DNA of 25,626 nt from CAVTAE01 sp051649365 (GTDB taxonomy: Bacteria > Deinococcota > Deinococci > Deinococcales > Trueperaceae), in assembly GCA_051649365.1 (NCBI GenBank), contig JBOFGY010000147.1, positions 1 through 25,626 on the forward strand, given 5' to 3'. Made by a program: the position numbers and the translations under genes. A model generated the notes under the pieces. That model was not told the origin of the DNA, ran no database searches, and saw only the letters and a list, made by a program, of their open reading frames with translations. Below are positions 21,667-25,626 of this stretch, in pieces (positions within the stretch are counted from its first letter, which is position 1; each line of letters starts with the position of its first letter).

Positions 21667-22152
21667 ATGTCAATGAAGTCAACAAAAGCTTCCAGTTCAA
21701 CCCATTTTGAAGACGGCAAAGCCGTGATGGTAGATGTCTCGGAAAAAGCTATTACCCCACGTCGTGCTGTTGCGGAAGCGTTCGTGCGTTTGTCAGAGGA
21801 AGTGCTCGAGTCTGTCCACAGTGGCGATACGAAAAAAGGCGATGCTGTAGCTGTGGCAGAACTTGCAGGCATCATGGCCGCGAAGAAAACCTCCGACCTT
21901 ATTCCACTTTGTCATCCGTTGCCACTCGCCAAAGTGACGGTAAAAGGTACTTTGCAAAGTGATGGGGTGCGTTTTGAAGCCGTGTGTAAAACAACCGGTC
22001 AAACAGGTGTCGAGATGGAAGCGATGACGGCAGTCAGTGTAGCAGCACTCACGCTCTATGACATGCTTAAAGGGATAAGTAAAGGTATCGTCATCGAGAA
22101 TATTCAACTCTTAGAAAAAGAAGGCGGGAAGTCTGGCTTATGGCAGAGATAA
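21667..22152 (+). CDS. moaC: Cyclic pyranopterin monophosphate synthase
   Basis: Second step of molybdenum cofactor synthesis: converts the MoaA product to cyclic pyranopterin monophosphate. 161 residues, normal. Landmarks: VMVDVSEKAITPRRAVAEA, AAKKTSDLIPLCHPLPLAKV with the active-site His83, GQTGVEMEAMTAVSVAALTL, and YDMLKG with Asp132 and Lys135, equivalent to the catalytic Asp128 and Lys131 of the E. coli enzyme. Start ATG 21667; an ATG two codons on (21673) is also possible. Its last 13 bases overlap the DUF1999 gene in another frame, so the two are translated together. No other moa/moe gene is in the window. Confidence 0.95.
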   Translation: MSMKSTKASSSTHFEDGKAVMVDVSEKAITPRRAVAEAFVRLSEEVLESVHSGDTKKGDAVAVAELAGIMAAKKTSDLIPLCHPLPLAKVTVKGTLQSDGVRFEAVCKTTGQTGVEMEAMTAVSVAALTLYDMLKGISKGIVIENIQLLEKEGGKSGLWQR

Positions 22153-22598
22153 ATCCAGTTTTTGCAAGACCGCTCTCTCCAGACGATGAAGAAGGATTAG
22201 CAGAAATAGATAGGGCATTCGCGGACGAGGTTGGTCTCGAGCCTTTCTTAACACGCAGCAGTTTGCATTTTTATGTTCGCACCGGTCACGCCTTCGTGTC
22301 GGTACGTTCAGGGCAACCTACGGGTTTTGTCCTCGCGCAGTCCGTGTGGAATGGTACGCGCCCGACGGTTTACGTGAACCGCCTGGCTGTGGCAGAGGTG
22401 AACGACCACGCTTCGCGCCTTGCGTTGCTCGAGGCTGTCACGAAGAGTGCCTATGACGCAGCCGTGTATGATTTGCACGTTCAGCACCCAAGTGCTGATG
22501 TCACAGGTGTGACGGCTTTGGAAGAAAAACGATATGCAGAAAAACCTTTTCGCATTTTCGGGCGTGTATTAGGTTCGCGTGGACAAAAGGTAGAATAA
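22140..22598 (+). CDS. DUF1999 protein, GNAT-fold, Deinococcus-Thermus type
   Basis: 152 residues. The wording (RPLSPDDEEGLAEIDRAFADEVGLEP, LTRSSLHFYVRTGHAFVSVR, GFVLAQSVWNGTRPTVYVNR, KRYAEKPFRIFGRVLG) agrees with the DUF1999 family, which has an acetyltransferase-like fold in Thermus. The classical acetyl-CoA loop RxxGxG/A is not evident, so catalytic activity is uncertain. The start ATG 22140 lies inside the end of moaC (13-base overlap), indicating translational coupling. The family's narrow distribution supports the lineage assignment. The alternative is a degenerate GNAT with only a binding role. Confidence 0.8.
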   Translation: MAEINPVFARPLSPDDEEGLAEIDRAFADEVGLEPFLTRSSLHFYVRTGHAFVSVRSGQPTGFVLAQSVWNGTRPTVYVNRLAVAEVNDHASRLALLEAVTKSAYDAAVYDLHVQHPSADVTGVTALEEKRYAEKPFRIFGRVLGSRGQKVE

Positions 22599-22627
22599 GA
22601 GTGACATCAGCATTATCTGTTAATATC

Positions 22628-22657
22628 TATTCCAAAGTATAATATTCCAAAGGATAA
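22628..22657. repeat. 15-base tandem duplication upstream of the HMA gene
   Basis: TATTCCAAAGTATAA (22628-22642) and TATTCCAAAGGATAA (22643-22657) differ at one base and abut exactly. The junction creates TATAAT (22638-22643), a consensus -10 hexamer. The single substitution separates two otherwise identical copies. Confidence 0.8.
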
Positions 22658-22715
22658 AAGCCTAGTTTAGTGAAAACTTCACCACCTTAAGACCGCAAAG
22701 CTGGTAGGGTAGGGT

Positions 22716-22925
22716 GTGGCTCGAGTTATTTTAGGTATAAAAGGCATGACAACGATGGAAGCAGCCGAAAAGGTCTGGGAAACCCTTATGTCCATTGAAG
22801 GCGTAGAAAAAGTAGATGTGGGCCGTGAGCAGCAAGCTACGGTCGAATACGACGCTGGCAGCCTCACCGTAATGGACTTCATTCGTGCGCTTAGAAAAAT
22901 TGGCTTTTTAGCAGGCATGGAATAA
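22716..22925 (+). CDS. HMA-fold protein lacking the metal-binding cysteines
   Basis: 69 residues with the ferredoxin-like heavy-metal-associated fold: first strand ARVILGIKGMTTMEAAEKV, helix WETLMSIEGVEKVDV, strand EQQATVEYDAGSLTVMDFIR, then ALRKIGFLAGME. In Atx1/CopZ-type chaperones the loop is GMxCxxC; here it is GMTTMEA, with no Cys anywhere in the protein. Copper binding by the usual pair is therefore impossible, so it may bind another ligand, serve as a protein-interaction or regulatory domain, or use Met residues. The start is GTG 22716; TAGGGT lies a few bases upstream. CTCGAG at 22720 is in the second to fourth codons. The next gene, DUF503, follows after a heptad hairpin. Confidence 0.8.
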   Translation: MARVILGIKGMTTMEAAEKVWETLMSIEGVEKVDVGREQQATVEYDAGSLTVMDFIRALRKIGFLAGME

Positions 22926-22934
22926 GGTCGTGAG

Positions 22935-22999
22935 AAGGTTAAAGGTTAAAAGTTGAAGGTTTTTGAACCTTGCACCTTTAACCTTTAACCTTTAACCTT
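22935..22999. repeat. Heptad hairpin F (AAGGTTA type) between HMA and DUF503 genes
   Basis: Left units AAGGTTA, AAGGTTA, AAAGTTG, AAGGTTT (22935-22962); right units AACCTTG, CACCTTT, AACCTTT, AACCTTT, AACCTTG (22966-23000). The base AAGGTTAAAGGTTAAA (22935-22950) pairs perfectly with TTTAACCTTTAACCTT (22984-22999). It starts nine bases after the HMA stop and its last unit contains the TTG that opens the DUF503 frame. Confidence 0.85.
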
Positions 23000-23029
23000 G
23001 TATTTAGTGTCAAAGTATTTAGTGTCAAA
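23000..23029. repeat. 15-base perfect tandem duplication across the DUF503 start
   Basis: GTATTTAGTGTCAAA at 23000-23014 and again at 23015-23029, directly abutting. Each copy contains an in-frame GTG (23007 and 23022), so the duplication adds five codons (YLVSK) and a second candidate start without shifting the frame. Confidence 0.85.
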
Positions 23030-23333
23030 AGCTAACCTCATTTACATTGGTATCTACCTTGCTGACCTCGCCATGCCCTGGGTGACAAGCCTCAAGGAAA
23101 AGCGGGCGATGGTTCTTCCCGTAACCGAAAAACTTAAAGTGCGCTTTCCTGTGTCGGTAGCGCGTCTTGACGGGCTTAATGCCCATGATTGGGAGCGTAT
23201 TGGTGTCACGGTGATAAGCCACGATGCGGTGTGGCTCGAGGGTGTTCTGAGTAAAGTACATGATTTTGTGGTGTCACATGGAAGTTACGAAGTGACGGTA
23301 TTAGAGCAAACCGTTGAAGTGTGGGATATTTGA
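23022..23333 (+). CDS. DUF503 family protein
   Basis: Small protein of unknown biochemical role, often encoded near ribosome-associated genes such as rbfA in other bacteria. The core wording fits: LIYIGIYLADLAMPWVTSLK, then EKRAMVLPVTEKLKVRFPVS, then VARLDGLNAHDWERIGVTVI, then VLSKVHDFVVSHGSYEVTVL. I choose GTG 23022 (103 residues), because the family normally starts only a few residues before the first strand. GTG 23007 or TTG 22998 would add duplicated residues YLVSKYLVSK. No Shine-Dalgarno is possible for any of them, since the upstream DNA is the heptad hairpin. Downstream is the Asp23-FakA pair, about 100 bases away. Confidence 0.82.
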   Translation: MSKANLIYIGIYLADLAMPWVTSLKEKRAMVLPVTEKLKVRFPVSVARLDGLNAHDWERIGVTVISHDAVWLEGVLSKVHDFVVSHGSYEVTVLEQTVEVWDI

Positions 23334-23376
23334 GTCGAACTGTATACGTTTTTACTTCTCTTAGCCTCCGCTACGG

Positions 23377-23382
23377 TACAAT
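23377..23382 (+). promoter_or_regulatory. -10 element upstream of the Asp23-FakA operon
   Basis: TACAAT, about 50 bases before ATG 23434, leaving room for a leader that contains CTCGAG (23416) and the ribosome-binding site GAGAGGA (23420-23426). No convincing -35 is seen. Confidence 0.4.
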
Positions 23383-23433
23383 GTCCCCATTAGCAATCCC
23401 GTACTTTCCCAGGTGCTCGAGAGAGGACAGCCC

Positions 23434-23859
23434 ATGTCAGAAAAAAAAGCTGAGTCAGATAAAAAAACTGAGTTGAATAAAAAACCTGAGAAACGAAAAG
23501 CGGAAAAACCGAAAGAAAAAGACGACGGCAAAGATACCATTACCGTCACCGACGCAGCCCTGGCCACGATGATTGGTCTAGCTGCCCACGAAGTGCCAGG
23601 TGTGATTGGTATGTCGCCCGCCAATATTAAAGATGGCATTAAGCGTATTTTGGGTGTTTCCGACGCAGATGAAGGTGTCAAAGTTGCTCGAGCAACGAGT
23701 GATACCAATGTGGATTTACACGTGGTTGTTGCTTACGGCGTGAATATTCCTGTGGTTGCCGACCTTATCCGTGAGCGCGTGCAGTATGCCGCGAAGACGT
23801 ATGCGGGGGTTGAACTCGAGAACGTCCGTGTTCATATTGCGGGGGTAAGCCGTGCCTGA
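23434..23859 (+). CDS. Asp23/Gls24 family protein (YloU-like)
   Basis: 141 residues from ATG 23434, chosen because GAGAGGA lies about seven bases upstream; an in-frame start at 23413 would precede the ribosome-binding site. The first 35 residues are a lysine/glutamate-rich, disordered tail. Then comes the Asp23 domain: ITVTDAALATMIGLAAHEVP, GVIGMSP, VDLHVVVAYGVNIPVVADLI, RERVQYAAKTYAGVELENVR and VHIAGV. In Bacillus and Staphylococcus, YloU/Asp23 proteins are membrane-stress or envelope-linked, and yloU is paired with yloV/fakA, as here. The last 8 bases overlap the next gene, so translation is coupled. The charged tail is longer than usual and may contact membrane or nucleic acid; that is inference. 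Confidence 0.9.
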   Translation: MSEKKAESDKKTELNKKPEKRKAEKPKEKDDGKDTITVTDAALATMIGLAAHEVPGVIGMSPANIKDGIKRILGVSDADEGVKVARATSDTNVDLHVVVAYGVNIPVVADLIRERVQYAAKTYAGVELENVRVHIAGVSRA

Positions 23860-25468
23860 AACACTTGCCACGACGAAACTTGCTGACCCAGCTCAGCTTG
23901 CTGCCAAAGACATCGCCAAAGCCTTTCTCTATGCCACCGATTGGCTCGGTGTCTATGTGGACGAAGTGAACGCACTCAATGTTTACCCTGTTCCTGACGG
24001 CGACACTGGAACAAACATGCACCTCACCATGCAATCGGTGCGCCGCCAACTGCTTGACGAAAACCCCAAGATTATGTCCGAAGTTGCCCACGCTCTTTCT
24101 TATGGGTCACTTTTGGGCGCGCGTGGTAATTCTGGAGTGATTCTCTCGCAAGTTCTCAAAGGGTTTTCGGAAAGTATCAAGGCGCACACCACGCTCGGCG
24201 CAACCGAAGTTCGTGCAGCCTTGCAAAGTGCCACGAAGAGTGCCTACGCTGCCGTGATGAAACCTGTCGAAGGCACCATTCTAACCGTCGTGCGGATGTC
24301 CGCCGAAGGTGCAGACAACGGCAACGCCAGCACACCGCTTGCTGTTCTGCGAGACGCTTACGAATTTGGTAAAGACGCTCTAGATAAAACCCCCGAGCAG
24401 TTACCCATGTTGAAGCAAGCAGGTGTTGTGGATTCGGGTGGGCTCGGCTTTTTGCGAGTCTTAGAAGGGGTCATTGCCTATTTTGACGGTAAAGATTTGC
24501 CACCGCCTCCAAAAATTGAGAAACGCGCCCAAGAGCAATTTGAAGAACAAGAGTTTGGTTTTTGCACCGAGTTTTTGTTATCAAATGTGAGCGTACCAAC
24601 GTCGCAAATTCAAGAACTCGTAAAGCCGTTTGGTGATTCACTGCTCGTGGTTGGTGCCGAAGGGTATGTGAAAGGTCACATCCACACTGAAGAACCTGAA
24701 ACGCTGCTTGCTACCGTTGCCAAATACGGCAAGATGGTGCGTTCAAAAATTGAAGATATGAGCCAGCAGCATTCAGAAATTTTGGCCAACATAGACATGG
24801 CCCACGCCGAATCTCCTAAGAGTGCGCTCGTTGTAGTGAGTGATGGTTACGGAATTACAAAAGTGTTTCGTAGTCTTAAAGCCCGGGTCATTGGGGGTGG
24901 ACAAACGAATAATCCAAGCGTACAAGATATCGCCGACGCGGTACGCAGTGTAGGTGCAGACCATGTGATTGTGATGCCGAATAATAAAAACATCATCATG
25001 GCCGCGCAGCGCGTTTCGGAACTCGTGCCAGAAAAACAAATTTCTGTGTTGCCTACGCGCACGCTCGGGCAGGGTCTAGCGGCGGCTGTGCTTTTTGACG
25101 AAGTGAAAGAGCCAAGTGAACTACTCGAGGATATGCAAGAAGCTGCCGACCACGCAGTTACATTGGAAGTTACAACCGCGAGCCGCTCTGTCACGATTAA
25201 TGACGTTACGGTGCAAGGAGGTGATTTTATTGGTCTCGCCAATGACACACTCGAGGTTTCTGCCAAAGTCCCGGAAGACTGCTTGCAGCAGATGCTAGCC
25301 AAACGCGCCAAAGACTATGAAATCGCCACGCTCTTTTACAACACCGCCATCGGTGAAGAACGCGCGGGGGAGTTTTTGGAAAAACTGCAAGAAGAATTTG
25401 AAGATATGGAGATAGACATTCACTCGGGTGCACCGGATTTGTATCACTTTGTGATGTCGCTCGAGTAG
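23852..25468 (+). CDS. fakA: FakA/YloV-type kinase with DhaL (DAK2) domain
   Basis: Probable ATP-binding subunit of fatty acid kinase, which phosphorylates FakB-bound fatty acids for phospholipid synthesis. 538 residues. The N-terminal DhaL domain has NALNVYPVPDGDTGTNMHLT with Asp49 and Asp51 for Mg-ATP, LGARGNSGVILSQVLKGFSE, and later KQAGVVDSGGLGFLRVLEG. The middle domain reads FGFCTEFLLS ... EGYVKGHIHTEEPETLL. The C-terminal DegV-like half contains VVSDGYGITKVFRSLKARVI, GGGQTNNPSVQDIADAV, VIVMPNNKNIIMAAQ and LPTRTLGQGLAA. Start GTG 23852 overlaps the Asp23 gene by 8 bases. No fakB (DegV) gene is in the window. In older annotation this is a 'DAK2 phosphatase'. Confidence 0.9.
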   Translation: MPETLATTKLADPAQLAAKDIAKAFLYATDWLGVYVDEVNALNVYPVPDGDTGTNMHLTMQSVRRQLLDENPKIMSEVAHALSYGSLLGARGNSGVILSQVLKGFSESIKAHTTLGATEVRAALQSATKSAYAAVMKPVEGTILTVVRMSAEGADNGNASTPLAVLRDAYEFGKDALDKTPEQLPMLKQAGVVDSGGLGFLRVLEGVIAYFDGKDLPPPPKIEKRAQEQFEEQEFGFCTEFLLSNVSVPTSQIQELVKPFGDSLLVVGAEGYVKGHIHTEEPETLLATVAKYGKMVRSKIEDMSQQHSEILANIDMAHAESPKSALVVVSDGYGITKVFRSLKARVIGGGQTNNPSVQDIADAVRSVGADHVIVMPNNKNIIMAAQRVSELVPEKQISVLPTRTLGQGLAAAVLFDEVKEPSELLEDMQEAADHAVTLEVTTASRSVTINDVTVQGGDFIGLANDTLEVSAKVPEDCLQQMLAKRAKDYEIATLFYNTAIGEERAGEFLEKLQEEFEDMEIDIHSGAPDLYHFVMSLE

Positions 25469-25528
25469 AGACACTCTAATTTGTTAAGCTGACAAAAAGA
25501 CAAGTCACTGTTTTTGAACATAAAAAGT

Positions 25529-25586
25529 ACACCGCCCTCGTTAGGGGCGGTGTGGATGTAACCCAGAGGGGCTACATGCATTTTTT
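25529..25586 (+). terminator. Two hairpins and a T-run after fakA
   Basis: ACACCGCCCT (25529-25538), loop CGTT, AGGGGCGGTGT (25543-25553) form a GC-rich stem with one bulge. A second stem ATGTAACCC/GGGGCTACAT (25556-25577, one mismatch) is followed by TTTTTT (25581-25586). The second with its T-run is a good rho-independent terminator; the first may reinforce it. Confidence 0.75.
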
Positions 25587-25613
25587 GAATCTACTGTAGG
25601 GCGTTAGCTTAAC

Positions 25614-25626
25614 GGAGAAATTTCAT
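25614..25626 (+). other. Possible start of another gene at the right edge
   Basis: GGAGA (25615-25619) is followed six bases later by AT as the last two bases of the window. If the next base is G this would be a ribosome-binding site and start codon. Nothing more can be seen. Confidence 0.3.

Noticed and set aside
24847..25311. 154-codon antisense ORF in fakA
   Set aside because: Serine-rich composition typical of reverse-strand reading; fakA motifs are intact on the plus strand.
434..25465. CTCGAG sites as cloning or adaptor scars (XhoI)
   Set aside because: They lie inside conserved codons of intact genes and at irregular spacing, so they are native sequence.

Overview
The window looks like a chromosomal stretch from a bacterium of the Deinococcota (Deinococcus-Thermus) lineage, but with a base composition near 45-48% GC by eye, low for most cultured members. 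Three things point there. The phytoene desaturase is close in wording to Deinococcus CrtI. The menaquinone gene is the futalosine-pathway enzyme MqnC. A DUF1999 protein, a family I know mainly from Thermus and Deinococcus, is present. Many genes also have a TANNNT hexamer only 6-8 bases before the start codon, the arrangement reported for leaderless genes in Deinococcus.

Layout. 1-458 is the 3' part of a type I signal peptidase gene, followed by a small YkvA-like (DUF1232) membrane protein (565-843). 1006-6986 is a complete five-gene peptide/solute ABC importer: binding protein, two permeases, two ATPases. 7072-8425 is a biotin block, birA then bioY. An unknown 89-residue protein follows (8572-8841), then a 273-base gene-free stretch. 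Two tiny membrane proteins (9115-9434) precede the carotenoid desaturase crtI (9488-11173). 11295-12595 holds a convergent Asp/Glu racemase and an Lrp/AsnC regulator. 12724-14313 encodes a biotin-dependent carboxyltransferase close to the transcarboxylase 12S / methylmalonyl-CoA decarboxylase type. 14415-15951 (minus) holds a RimJ/L-like acetyltransferase, an unknown 79-residue protein and endonuclease V. 16088-17627 is mqnC-ridA. 17665-18133 (minus) is a broken Uma2-type gene. 18297-20387 (minus) holds an AcuA-like acetyltransferase and a class III aminotransferase. 20525-22598 is an M42 peptidase, moaC and DUF1999. 22716-25468 is an HMA-fold protein without the metal cysteines, DUF503, Asp23 and FakA/YloV, ending in a terminator.

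The genes are mostly ordinary housekeeping functions in short operons. The unusual content lies between and across them. The palindrome CTCGAG occurs about 60 times (roughly one per 430 bases, about ten times expectation) in all reading frames and in spacers. At least six intergenic hairpins have arms made of degenerate 7-base units in register, and three of them begin at, or supply, the stop codon of the upstream gene. Several leaders carry fresh-looking 12-18 base tandem duplications, most with a period of 15, some of which duplicate start codons or -10-like hexamers. Other palindromic spacer families (GTAGGGG type, GGTGCAT type, C-run/G-run type) are also present. No tRNA, rRNA, CRISPR array, transposase or phage gene was seen.
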